Assembly (NCBI RefSeq): GCF_900086985.1
Contig: NZ_LT593974.1
Coordinates: 3,410,001-3,474,000, forward strand
DNA: 64,000 nt
Direction of reading: 5' to 3'
From: Halomonas sp. HL-93
Lineage (GTDB): Bacteria; Pseudomonadota; Gammaproteobacteria; Pseudomonadales; Halomonadaceae
Position numbers and translations under genes: made by a program. The notes under the pieces were generated by a model. That model was not told the origin of the DNA. It saw only the letters and a list, made by a program, of their open reading frames with translations, and searched no databases. This document shows positions 9,542 through 18,289 of the stretch, in pieces (the first letter of the stretch is position 1; each line of letters begins with the position of its first letter).

Positions 9542-10197
9542 CGCGGCGTGATGTCCTGGTCTGCATCGGCTTTAAGCCGCCTCACCTGCTGTTCAAGATA
9601 GCAGCGAAGCGTTAAACCATCCGTTTCCCTAGGGTCGATAGGATCGCCAAAGTGCAGACTCACCGGCGCTCGGAAGCGCCTAGGCCATTTCTTAAGCGCT
9701 TTGCCGTCATAGTGGGAGGTCCACGACCCCCAAAGCCCCGCAAGCGCGGCAGGCACCACCGGCACGCAATCCCGCATCACAATCGACTCCAGCCCACGAC
9801 GGAAGGTATGAATGTCACCGTCAGGCGTTAGCCGCCCTTCGGGGAATACCATTACGACTTCACCCTGACGCAACGCTAGACTCACCTCTTCCAAGGCGCG
9901 ACGTAATGCGCCTGGGCTGCGCCGCTCCGATTCAATGGGGATAGCGCCGACCAGCTGAAACCACCATTTTAACCACGGAGAATCAAAGATCGGCTGGTCC
10001 ATTACAAAACGCAATGGACGTGGGCTACCGCCGCCCAGCACCAACGCATCCATAAAGCTAACATGGTTACATACCACCAGCGCCGGCCCCTGCTTAGGAA
10101 TATGGTAGCGACCACGAACGCGCAGGCGATAGCACAGCCGCATGGCGACAAAGATTAGGCCACGCAGCAGGTGACGCACTGGCTTAACCCATCCCAT
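9538..10197 (-). CDS. plsC: 1-acyl-sn-glycerol-3-phosphate acyltransferase (PlsC family)
   Basis: A 219-residue membrane-associated acyltransferase that would acylate lysophosphatidic acid during phospholipid synthesis. It shows the family catalytic motif NHVSFMDALVL (the HX4D box, about residues 45-55) and the substrate-binding FPEGRLTPDG block (about residue 120), plus GAIPIES. An N-terminal hydrophobic segment (LLRGLIFVAMRLCYRL) anchors it. The start codon overlaps the stop of the upstream TetR gene (TAATG), so the two are co-translated. Genomes often carry more than one PlsC-like enzyme, so exact substrate is unknown. Confidence 0.85.
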   Translation of the reverse strand: MGWVKPVRHLLRGLIFVAMRLCYRLRVRGRYHIPKQGPALVVCNHVSFMDALVLGGGSPRPLRFVMDQPIFDSPWLKWWFQLVGAIPIESERRSPGALRRALEEVSLALRQGEVVMVFPEGRLTPDGDIHTFRRGLESIVMRDCVPVVPAALAGLWGSWTSHYDGKALKKWPRRFRAPVSLHFGDPIDPRETDGLTLRCYLEQQVRRLKADADQDITPR

Positions 10198-10811
10198 TAC
10201 TCGCCTTGCCCTCGGTGGCGCAGTCCTGCCAGAACGGTGCTCATAAGCTGATCGAGCAACTCATCCACTTTAAGCTGTTGGCCCTGCCAGTAACCGAGGC
10301 GCTCATTGAGCCCTAGTTGGACGAGGCCATGCACACTGCCCCACAGGGTACGTCCCAATCGCCTTGCCTCAGCATCCCCCAGTGCAGGTTGGTAATGCTT
10401 AAGCGAGGTCTCTACCTGGGTAAATAAGGCTTCGATCAATTGGCTCTGCCGCTGATCCAACTCGCCTTCTTTTGCCAACGGGTGATCAAACAGAAGATGC
10501 CAGCGGTAACAATCTTGTTCGGCAAATCGCCAATAGGCATTGGCCAGCGCCCGCAGCCAGGGCTCAGGCTCATCGGATGCCAAGCTGGAAATGGTGTGCT
10601 GTAAACGCGCCAATGTTTCGACGTTGACGTACTGCAATAGCGTATTAAAGCTGCCGTATAGTTTTAGCAGGGTACTGGGTGCGCAGCCGACTTCTCTAGC
10701 CAAAGCACGCAGCGATAGGCCATGAATGGGCTTTTGAGCTAGCCATTCATCGCAAGCGTGCATAACCTGCGCGTGTAGGGCATCGGGCGCGTGCTGTCTT
10801 GGGCGGGCCAT
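10197..10811 (-). CDS. TetR/AcrR family transcriptional regulator
   Basis: A 204-residue regulator. The helix-turn-helix lies at about residues 33-52 (LSLRALAREVGCAPSTLLKLYGSF) and is followed by an all-helical ligand-binding domain with a TetR_C WHG-like character (WRFAEQDCYRWHLLFDHP, RTLWGSVHGLVQLGL). It is translationally coupled to the acyltransferase gene, so it probably controls membrane lipid acylation or its own operon in response to a lipophilic ligand. The ligand cannot be read from the sequence. Confidence 0.85.
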   Translation of the reverse strand: MARPRQHAPDALHAQVMHACDEWLAQKPIHGLSLRALAREVGCAPSTLLKLYGSFNTLLQYVNVETLARLQHTISSLASDEPEPWLRALANAYWRFAEQDCYRWHLLFDHPLAKEGELDQRQSQLIEALFTQVETSLKHYQPALGDAEARRLGRTLWGSVHGLVQLGLNERLGYWQGQQLKVDELLDQLMSTVLAGLRHRGQGE

Positions 10812-10989
10812 GGCGATCTCTTAAGGTGAACGGCAAACAGGAAGAATGCCTCATCGCGCTTTAGCGTGAGCAAGGGATACTATAGGATACCCCACATCGA
10901 ACACTGTTTTCGACTCTAAACCTCGACATTTCATGCTTGATGCCCTCTAAACGGGCACAAACAACGCATTAGCGTAATAGGAGATCTGC

Positions 10990-11667
10990 ATGGCCGGGCG
11001 TTTACACGTGCAGCAACTGCCTCTTGCCCGCCTACTCCCACACCTAAAGATGACCGAGCGGTTGATTGAGTCACCCAATCTGGCCCCGCGACAGCCGGTG
11101 TCGGCTATCCGTGCGGTTGAGGGACAACCCTGTTTACAGTCGTTATTTTGGGGGTTAACCCCGCCCTGGCTAAAAGTATTGGATAATGCGCCCCACTGCG
11201 CCCGGGCGGAAACCTTAAGCCAACGCGGCATGTTCCAGGAAGCCTATCGCTCGCGTCGCTGCCTGATGCCCGTAAGTGGCTTTTATATTTGGAAGCGCCT
11301 AGCCCGCGCCAAGCAACCCTATTTAGTCACGCAGGTAGAGCGTGGCCCGCTGTTACTGGCGGGCCTGTGGTGTCGCTATCACACCACGTTAACTCAATAC
11401 ACCGACTCCACCGCCTTAATTACCGTACCGGCTAATGCCTGCTTATCTCCCTTGACTGACCGGTTGCCAGCGGTGATCAATGCCCAAGATGCAGATGAGT
11501 GGTTAAACCCCGACACTGATCACACCTGCCTTACGCGGTTATTAATGCCCGCGCCGCTGGAACTGTTGGGCGCTTTTCCGGTATCAAAGCAGATTAACTT
11601 TCCCACCTACCAGTCCCCGGCCTGCGCGCACCCCGTTGGGCCGATGATACGCTGGACCACGCCATAG
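10990..11667 (+). CDS. SRAP (YedK/HMCES) family protein lacking the catalytic residues
   Basis: A 225-residue protein with the SRAP fold pattern: MAGRL start, NLAPRQPV, FWGLTPPW, ARAETL, RRCLMPVSGFYIWKR and DRLPAVI line up with E. coli YedK. That family crosslinks to abasic sites in single-stranded DNA through Cys2, with Asn75, Glu105 and His160 supporting catalysis. Here position 2 is Ala, Asn75 corresponds to Cys70, Glu105 to Ile100 and His160 to Thr156, so none of the four is kept. The start is secure: AGGAG lies 6 bp before the ATG and the family start aligns at residue 1. The frame is intact and only 8 bp precede the protease gene, arguing for a maintained pseudoenzyme rather than a dead gene. 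Confidence 0.82.
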   Translation: MAGRLHVQQLPLARLLPHLKMTERLIESPNLAPRQPVSAIRAVEGQPCLQSLFWGLTPPWLKVLDNAPHCARAETLSQRGMFQEAYRSRRCLMPVSGFYIWKRLARAKQPYLVTQVERGPLLLAGLWCRYHTTLTQYTDSTALITVPANACLSPLTDRLPAVINAQDADEWLNPDTDHTCLTRLLMPAPLELLGAFPVSKQINFPTYQSPACAHPVGPMIRWTTP

Positions 11668-11675
11668 GAGCTTAC

Positions 11676-14540
11676 ATGCGGCAACTTATTGGTTTACAAC
11701 GCTGTTTACTGTGGAAAATGGCCTTGCCTGGGGGTGCCCTAATGGGCATTACAATGGGCAGTTTGTGGCTGGCACCCGCGGCATTGGCAGCCAACGAAGA
11801 CGACATCAAAGACGTTATCACGCCCCACGTCAGCCCCTATGATGAACGCGACTACCGCGTGCTTGAGCTGGAAAACGGCTTGAACGTCCTGTTGGTCAGC
11901 GACCCCGAAGCCGATAAAGCGGCCGCGTCAATGAACGTCCGGGTTGGCAGCGCCCAAGACCCCGATGACCTACAGGGGCTCGCCCATTTCCTTGAACATA
12001 TGCTGTTTTTGGGCACCGAGGCTTATCCCGAGGCAGACGCCTACCAGAGCTATCTGTCACGTAACGCAGGCTCGCATAACGCGTTCACTGCACCCCACGA
12101 CACCAACTACTTTTTCAATATTGAGCCTTCAGCCCTGGAAGGTGCACTTGATCGGTTCAGCGCCTTTTTTGTCTCCCCGCTGTTCAACGCCGACCAGCTT
12201 GAAAGCGAGCGCAACGTGGTGCATTCCGAGTACGTATCACGGCGGCGGGATGAAGGACGGCGCGAAAACGAAGTGCTGAATCAGTTTCTCAACCCAGACA
12301 ACCCCACCACCCAGTTTGCCGTGGGTAACCGCAAGACGCTGGCCAATCCGCCAGAAGGGGAAGCCTCCCTTCGTGAGCGGGTAATGGCGTTTTACCAGCA
12401 TCATTACGATGCCAACGTGATGAACCTAGCGGTGGTTGCTCCCCAGTCGCTGGACACGCTGGAAAGCTGGGTCGTCGAGCGTTTTGCCGAGATACCCGAT
12501 AACGACCGGGAAGCGCCTACCATCGACACACCGTTGGTCGCAAGCGATACGCTCCCTCGTTATGCGGAGCGTCAGTCGATTGAAGACCGCCGTCAGCTAC
12601 GCTTTTACTTTTCTATTCCCGACCCCACAGAGGCCTATCGCCAGAAACCCACCCAACTGGTTTCCCATTTACTGGGCGATGAAGGCGATGGCAGCCTGCT
12701 CTCCGTGCTCAAGGACGCAGGCCTAGCCGATGCACTGTCAACGGGGCTCAGTCGCGCCGATGGGCAGCACGCGCTTTTGACGGTCTCCATCAGCCTTACC
12801 GACGAAGGCGCGCAGCGCCTGGACGATATCGAAGCCACACTGTTTAGCGCTATCGAGCGTATCCGTCAGGGCGGACTAGATGAATGGCGCTACGATGAGC
12901 AAGCCGACCTTAACGAACAAGCCTTCCGCTTTCAGCAACCCGGCGAACCTCAGCAAGAGGCCACCCGGCTATCCATGAACCTGTCGCGCTACCCGGTGGA
13001 AGACGTCCAGTATGCCGCGTATCGGATGGATGAGTTCGAAGCCGAGCAGCATCAACGCTACCTCGATGCACTCACCCCAGACAATATGCTGCGTATTTAC
13101 TCAGCACCCGACATCGAAAGCGATAAGGTCACGCCCTGGTTCGACACCGAATGGCGCGAACAAACGCCTAGCCAAAGCGGACAAGCTTTAAGTGGGTTAG
13201 CGCTACCGGCACCTAATCCGTTTATCGCCAGCGACCTTAGCCTGCTGGACGGCCAGGACGAACGCCCCAGCACGCTAATTGACACGCCGTCATTTACGGC
13301 CTGGCATATGCAAGACGCCCAGTTCAACACCCCAAAAGTGGAGTGGCGATTGAGCTTACAGCACCCAAGCGCCAGCTATTCCGCTGAAGAAGCGGTGCTT
13401 ACCCGGCTGCTCGCCAACTGGCTCAACGATAGCCTTAATGAATCGCTCTACCCTGCCTGGCTGGCGGGCCAGTCGTTTAGCGCCTATGCCCACTCACGAG
13501 GCATGACGCTATCATTTTCCGGCTGGCGGGATGGTCAAACACCACTGATTGAGCAAGCGCTTAACCAACTCAGCGAGGCTGATATTGGCCAGCGCGATTT
13601 CGAACGGGTGCGCGAGCAACTCCAGCGCGAGTGGCGTAACGCCCCACAAGCTTCCTTATACGCCCAGGCAAGCGGAACGCTGGGTGAGGCATTGCTGGCG
13701 CCTCAATGGTCTACCCAAGCACTGCTGGAGGCCAGCCAGCGCCTCGAGCGTGGTCACTTGGTCGACTTCCGTCGTCGCTTCCTTTCAGACCTGTACGTGG
13801 ATGCTATGGCAGTGGGTAACCTAGGACCTGAACTTGCCAAAGAGCAGGCTAACCTGATGCGTGGCAAGCTCACCCCCCGGCTTACACGTGACGATATTCG
13901 CAATCTCACCCCGCTCTCGGTCGATAGCGACGACGTGGTGCTGCACCCTGATAGCCAACGCGATGAATCCATCGTACTGCGCTACCTTCAAGGTCGTGAT
14001 CAAACGCTACGCGAACAAGCGGCCACTCAGGTTCTCGCACAGTGGCTGGAAACGCCTTTCTATCAGCGCTTAAGAACTGAAGAACAGCTCGGCTACGTGG
14101 TGAATGCCGGTTACTCGCCGCTGCTGGATGCCCCAGGTGTCGCCATGGTCGTGCAGTCGCCCGACGCCGATAGCGAGACGATTGCCGAGCGCATGGACGC
14201 GTTTCTGGAGGAGGCCGACGAGCGACTGGAGAACCTGGACGACGATGAGCTGGATGCCTACCGCCAAGCGGTAAACAGCCGCTTGCGCCAGCGCGATACG
14301 CGCCTGGGGGAGATGGCTAACCGCTATTGGCAGGCAACCGCTCGTGAGGAGGTTCGCTTTGACCGGCGTGAACAGCTCGCCGAACTGGCCCTTGAAGTGA
14401 CATTAGACGACCTTCAAGCCCTGTGGCCCGCCCTGCGTGAACGCCAACTGGACGTGCGCTTTAACCCCGGTGATGAGCCGAGCAGGGTGTCGAATATGCG
14501 CCAACAGCTCTCACCGCTACCCGAAAAGGCGAGCGACTAA
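11676..14540 (+). CDS. ptrA: Insulinase-family zinc protease (pitrilysin/protease III type)
   Basis: A 954-residue M16A metallopeptidase, probably periplasmic: the N terminus has a hydrophobic signal segment ending APAALAA (about residues 15-39). The inverted zinc motif is HFLEH at residues 104-108, with the likely third ligand Glu185 in VVHSEY, at the spacing known for pitrilysin. Four M16-type repeats fill the rest, including the C-terminal TEEQLGYVVNAGYSPL block. The family degrades small polypeptides. It follows the SRAP-like gene by 8 bp and is likely in one transcript. Confidence 0.9.
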   Translation: MRQLIGLQRCLLWKMALPGGALMGITMGSLWLAPAALAANEDDIKDVITPHVSPYDERDYRVLELENGLNVLLVSDPEADKAAASMNVRVGSAQDPDDLQGLAHFLEHMLFLGTEAYPEADAYQSYLSRNAGSHNAFTAPHDTNYFFNIEPSALEGALDRFSAFFVSPLFNADQLESERNVVHSEYVSRRRDEGRRENEVLNQFLNPDNPTTQFAVGNRKTLANPPEGEASLRERVMAFYQHHYDANVMNLAVVAPQSLDTLESWVVERFAEIPDNDREAPTIDTPLVASDTLPRYAERQSIEDRRQLRFYFSIPDPTEAYRQKPTQLVSHLLGDEGDGSLLSVLKDAGLADALSTGLSRADGQHALLTVSISLTDEGAQRLDDIEATLFSAIERIRQGGLDEWRYDEQADLNEQAFRFQQPGEPQQEATRLSMNLSRYPVEDVQYAAYRMDEFEAEQHQRYLDALTPDNMLRIYSAPDIESDKVTPWFDTEWREQTPSQSGQALSGLALPAPNPFIASDLSLLDGQDERPSTLIDTPSFTAWHMQDAQFNTPKVEWRLSLQHPSASYSAEEAVLTRLLANWLNDSLNESLYPAWLAGQSFSAYAHSRGMTLSFSGWRDGQTPLIEQALNQLSEADIGQRDFERVREQLQREWRNAPQASLYAQASGTLGEALLAPQWSTQALLEASQRLERGHLVDFRRRFLSDLYVDAMAVGNLGPELAKEQANLMRGKLTPRLTRDDIRNLTPLSVDSDDVVLHPDSQRDESIVLRYLQGRDQTLREQAATQVLAQWLETPFYQRLRTEEQLGYVVNAGYSPLLDAPGVAMVVQSPDADSETIAERMDAFLEEADERLENLDDDELDAYRQAVNSRLRQRDTRLGEMANRYWQATAREEVRFDRREQLAELALEVTLDDLQALWPALRERQLDVRFNPGDEPSRVSNMRQQLSPLPEKASD

Positions 14541-14555
14541 CCTTATCGCCTAACG

Positions 14556-14590
14556 CTGCCTGCTCAGGCCTCAAATGCCTGGGCAGGCAG
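14556..14590. repeat. Long inverted repeat at the ptrA/sbcB convergence
   Basis: The arms CTGCCTGCTCAGGC and GCCTGGGCAGGCAG pair with one mismatch around a 7-base loop. The repeat overlaps the last codons of sbcB, and no clear T-run follows on either strand. It may block readthrough between the convergent genes or protect mRNA ends. Confidence 0.55.
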
Positions 14591-16057
14591 CATGGCCTCA
14601 ACGTACAGCACTAATTCTTCTAACACTTGACGCTGGTGATCGGTCAGCGTCTGCTGGTTGTAGTGTTCGATCTCCCGGGCAAAGGCTTTCAATGTAAAGC
14701 CTGACAGGGTGGCATCGTTCATACGCATCCAACGAAACGCCTCCCACTGCTCAAGCTCGTCACCTTCTAACGTTTCCGGATAGCTACGCGCGCGGAAGCG
14801 AAACAGCATATCTTCAAGGCGCGGATCCTGAAAAGCGAATCGCTCACCCACCAGATCCCAAGGGTCCATGGCCCGCACCCGCTCCATTTGCTTGCGATCG
14901 GCCGCAGAGAAAAACGCCCCACCGTAAAGCATCAGGTCAGGGTCCTGCGGCGCATCGTCGTAGCCTGCACTGAACACTTCAGCGACTTTTTGAGTCACCT
15001 CCGTTGCGTCACGGAGCATTTTCCAGTGGCGGCGACAAGCGTCCATATCCAGCCCTAAACGCGCCACAATGTCTCCGTATTCGCCTTTCTTTGGACCATC
15101 GACGTCTTTTAGCGCGGTCGTCGGAAAGACAACCGGACAGCGGTTGATATGAATCACCTTGAGCGGAATGCGCGTTTCGCCTTCCGCTAGGTCTTGCTGA
15201 CTGACAAATACCCGCTCACGGATTTGCGCGGCCGACATGGCTAATAAATCCCCCGGGTCCACGCTTAGGTCATACACGATCACCCCGTTGGGGTTGCTCG
15301 GATGCTCGGCCAACGGCATCACTAGTGCACTGCAACCGCGGCTTGCCGGGTAACGGCGTGAGATATGCAAAATAGGTTTGGCGCTGGGCAAGTCCAACTG
15401 TTTAGCGACCGCCCGCTTGCCGCGCAGCCCCAATAAATAATCAAACAGCTTGGCATTACGTGACTTGAGCAGCCGCGCCAGCGCAATGGTGGCTCGCACG
15501 TCGGCGACTGCGTCGTGAGCACCTTCGTGGGCGATACCATTGGCTGCCGTTAGATCTTCAAGCTTAAAGCTCGGCGCGCCATCATCGCGCAGCGGCCACT
15601 CAATTCCCTCAGGCCGCAGAGCATAAAACGCCCTAACCACATCAATAAGATCCCAGCGCGAGTTGCCGTTTTGCCACTCCCGCGCGTAGGGGTCGAGTAG
15701 ATTGCGGTAGAACAGATGGCGCGAGACTTCGTCATCGAAGCGTAGGCTGTTATAGCCCACCACACAGGTGCCCGGCTCGCTCATATGGCGTTGCACTTCG
15801 CCAGCGAACTGGGCTTCTGGCAAGCCATGGCGCTGAGCTTTTTGCGGCGTGATCCCGGTAATTAAGCAGGCGGCGGGGTGGGGAAGGTAATCATCAGCGG
15901 GCCGGCAGAACAGCTCGATAGGCTCGCCGATTTCGTTTAACGCCGCATCAGTACGCAAGGCAGCGAACTGAGCAGGCCGATCACGACGCGGATCGGCCCC
16001 AAAGGTTTCGTAGTCATGCCATAAAAAGCTGGCGGGGGCAGCAGTGGGTGACGCCAT
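14564..16057 (-). CDS. sbcB: Exodeoxyribonuclease I
   Basis: A 3'-5' exonuclease on single-stranded DNA, acting in recombination and mismatch repair. The N-terminal DEDDh exonuclease domain shows FLWHDYETFGADPRRDRPAQFA (Asp-Glu pair), GYNSLRFDDEVSRHLFYRN and EGAHDAVADVRATIALARL (His and Asp). The SH3-like and helical C-terminal domains follow, giving a total of about 497 residues, close to E. coli SbcB. I chose the ATG at 16057 because GGAG lies 9 bp upstream. Confidence 0.95.
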   Translation of the reverse strand: MASPTAAPASFLWHDYETFGADPRRDRPAQFAALRTDAALNEIGEPIELFCRPADDYLPHPAACLITGITPQKAQRHGLPEAQFAGEVQRHMSEPGTCVVGYNSLRFDDEVSRHLFYRNLLDPYAREWQNGNSRWDLIDVVRAFYALRPEGIEWPLRDDGAPSFKLEDLTAANGIAHEGAHDAVADVRATIALARLLKSRNAKLFDYLLGLRGKRAVAKQLDLPSAKPILHISRRYPASRGCSALVMPLAEHPSNPNGVIVYDLSVDPGDLLAMSAAQIRERVFVSQQDLAEGETRIPLKVIHINRCPVVFPTTALKDVDGPKKGEYGDIVARLGLDMDACRRHWKMLRDATEVTQKVAEVFSAGYDDAPQDPDLMLYGGAFFSAADRKQMERVRAMDPWDLVGERFAFQDPRLEDMLFRFRARSYPETLEGDELEQWEAFRWMRMNDATLSGFTLKAFAREIEHYNQQTLTDHQRQVLEELVLYVEAMLPAQAFEA

Positions 16058-16125
16058 GAACAAGCACTCCGCTGGGCATTGAAAAGCCCAAGCCTAGCAT
16101 ATTCACCCTAGACCCCGCCGCGACT

Positions 16126-16377
16126 TTAGCTCTTGGGCAACGTTACGTTTAGCTCCAGCACCGAACAGTTATCTTCGCTATCCAGTGAGATTTGGATGGC
16201 ATCGTCATCCACGTGAACGTAGCGACGAATCACTTCCAGCAACTCTCGCTCAAGCATCGGCATATAATCGGGCTGACCTCGCTGGCTACGTTGGTGCGCC
16301 ACGATAATTTGCAGGCGTTCTTTGGCCACCGAGGCAGACTTCTTGCGCTCACGCTTCAAGAACTCCAGCAGTTTCAT
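16126..16377 (-). CDS. minE: Cell division topological specificity factor MinE
   Basis: An 83-residue protein that displaces MinC from MinD and drives pole-to-pole oscillation. The MinD-binding stretch is [20 protein letters not shown] (about residues 11-30), followed by the dimerisation domain [22 protein letters not shown]. The start overlaps the minD stop by 4 bp, the usual minD-minE coupling. Confidence 0.96.
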   Translation of the reverse strand: MKLLEFLKRERKKSASVAKERLQIIVAHQRSQRGQPDYMPMLERELLEVIRRYVHVDDDAIQISLDSEDNCSVLELNVTLPKS

Positions 16378-17192
16378 CGCCGACCTCCACCAAACATCCG
16401 GCTCAACAGACCTTTACGTTGATATTCATGAAAGCGCAGCGGCATGTCTTCACCGAGCAAACGCGATACGGTATCACTATAGGCTTGGCCTGCGTCGCTT
16501 GAAATATCGTGGGTAACCGGCACGCCTTGGTTCGATGCGCGTAGCACCGCTTCCGATTCAGGAATTAGGCCAAGTAGGTTAATCGCCAATATTTCCCGGA
16601 TATCATCCAGAGTCAGCATGTCCCCCGATGTAACGCGATCGGGGTTATAACGCGTTACCAGCAGATGCTCTTTAATTGGGTCGTTACCTTCCTCGGCGCG
16701 TCGCGTTTTGGACGCCAGCAGGCCGAGAATACGGTCAGAATCGCGCACAGACGATACTTCAGGGTTCGTTACCACGATCGCTTCATCAGCAAAATACATG
16801 GCTAGCTGTGCGCCACGCTCAATACCTGCAGGCGAATCGCAAAGGATAAAATCGAAGTCTTCTTTCAGTTTATCAAGCACCTCGGCAACGCCTTCCTGGG
16901 TCAAGGCGTCTTTGTCGCGGGTTTGCGAGGCCGGCAAAATAAACAGATTCTCAACGCGCTTGTCGCGGATCAGCGCTTGATTAAGCCCTGCTTCACCCTG
17001 AATTACGTTGACGAGGTCATAAACAACGCGTCGCTCACACCCCATAATCAGGTCAAGGTTACGCAAGCCGACGTCAAAATCGATCACCACCGTTTTCTTT
17101 CCGCGCAGCGCTAAGCCTGTCGAAATAGCGGCGGCACTCGTGGTTTTACCGACCCCCCCTTTACCCGAGGTCACTACAATAATTTTGGCCAA
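16374..17192 (-). CDS. minD: Septum site-determining ATPase MinD
   Basis: Membrane-cycling ATPase of 272 residues that recruits MinC and is stimulated by MinE. The deviant Walker A box is GKGGVGKTT (residues 10-18), with [14 protein letters not shown] and [11 protein letters not shown] as further ATPase motifs. The C terminus is an amphipathic membrane-targeting helix ([14 protein letters not shown]). The start is a TTG at 17192 with a strong AAGGAAG site 6 bp upstream. minC lies 134 bp upstream with a hairpin between. Confidence 0.97.
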   Translation of the reverse strand: MAKIIVVTSGKGGVGKTTSAAAISTGLALRGKKTVVIDFDVGLRNLDLIMGCERRVVYDLVNVIQGEAGLNQALIRDKRVENLFILPASQTRDKDALTQEGVAEVLDKLKEDFDFILCDSPAGIERGAQLAMYFADEAIVVTNPEVSSVRDSDRILGLLASKTRRAEEGNDPIKEHLLVTRYNPDRVTSGDMLTLDDIREILAINLLGLIPESEAVLRASNQGVPVTHDISSDAGQAYSDTVSRLLGEDMPLRFHEYQRKGLLSRMFGGGRR

Positions 17193-17272
17193 GAGTCACT
17201 TCCTTCTTGAAGTCGTTCTTCGTATGCGCCGTTGGCGCACTACGTATAACGGGAACGTCTATGTCATCAATA

Positions 17273-17297
17273 AGCCACACGGTATCGCCGCGTGGCT
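17273..17297 (-). terminator. Hairpin between minC and minD
   Basis: An inverted repeat AGCCACGCGG...CCGTGTGGCT (one mismatch) lies after the minC stop on the minus strand, followed by TTATTGAT. The T-run is weak, so it may attenuate rather than fully stop transcription into minDE. Confidence 0.45.
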
Positions 17298-17326
17298 GGC
17301 ATTATCAACGGTTTGCGCCACTGTCA

Positions 17327-18100
17327 CTAGATAAGCGGCTTAATTTCTAACTGTTCTTGAGTAAAGTGCACCTCGGCGGGGGCGCCCAACAGCTGAGAAT
17401 CAATATCTTCCAGACGCTTGTAATTACCCGCCACCGACAGTAGTTCAGCGGCTAGCTCACGGCAATAAATACCCGCTTGCGTATTGCCATGAATACCCGC
17501 TAATGCCCGCCCGCGCAATGCGCCATAAACATGAATACTGCCCGCCGCCAGCACTTCGGCACCCGCGTTCACGGCACCTACCACCACGAGGTCACCGCCG
17601 GAAGCGCTGACTTGCTGCCCAGAACGCACCGTTCCGCGATACAGCCGTGTGGTTTCCAGCCCGGTATTTTCAAGCGCCTGAGCCGCCTCTACTGCAGCGT
17701 TTTCGTTGACCACTGCGACGGGCGCTGTGTTCTGACTATCACTGCTGACACTCTTAAGCATTTGCGCACGACTTTCATCGACCGGCGCAAACCAGCCAAG
17801 CCCGAGCGCCCACGCTGACTGTCGAACGGGCTCAGAACCGCCTCTCACCGCCACGGGAAGCAGCTTGTGATCCCGGCAAACGGCGCAGATACGTTCCAAC
17901 GAAAGGTGCGGCTCATCGAGTTTTTCCACGCTAAGCACAACCGGTGTATGCTGAAAGAACGCGGGCGATTGAGACAACTTGCTCGCCAGTTGACGCCGGA
18001 TATGCTCTGGGTCAGCGCTGCTTAACTCCATGATGGTCATCGGCAGCATGCCGCCTTTAAAGGTAAAGGCCACGTCGGCACTATCCACATTGAGGCTCAT
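17327..18100 (-). CDS. minC: Septum site-determining protein MinC
   Basis: FtsZ polymerisation inhibitor of about 257 residues that keeps the Z ring at mid-cell. The N-terminal domain (VAFTFKGGMLPMTIMEL) binds FtsZ. The C-terminal beta-helix (RSGQQVSASGGDLVVVGAVNAGAEVLAAGSIHVYG) binds MinD. The ATG at 18100 has GGAG 7 bp upstream and matches the family start; an upstream frame extension to 18145 is not needed. Confidence 0.95.
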   Translation of the reverse strand: MSLNVDSADVAFTFKGGMLPMTIMELSSADPEHIRRQLASKLSQSPAFFQHTPVVLSVEKLDEPHLSLERICAVCRDHKLLPVAVRGGSEPVRQSAWALGLGWFAPVDESRAQMLKSVSSDSQNTAPVAVVNENAAVEAAQALENTGLETTRLYRGTVRSGQQVSASGGDLVVVGAVNAGAEVLAAGSIHVYGALRGRALAGIHGNTQAGIYCRELAAELLSVAGNYKRLEDIDSQLLGAPAEVHFTQEQLEIKPLI

Positions 18101-18289
18101 GGCCGAACTCCATGTCATGTTCAGGTAAGATATAAGGTAGCGCATTTACGCGCTTTTTGGGCGGTGAGAATTGACCCTCGCCATTCCCACGTCATAAGGC
18201 AACGCTAAGCGACAGCGCCGACAACTGCAACCTTCTAACGGTCGACGTCTGATTTTTTTCACGCAAAGCGCCTCACAGCAGGATGATCC

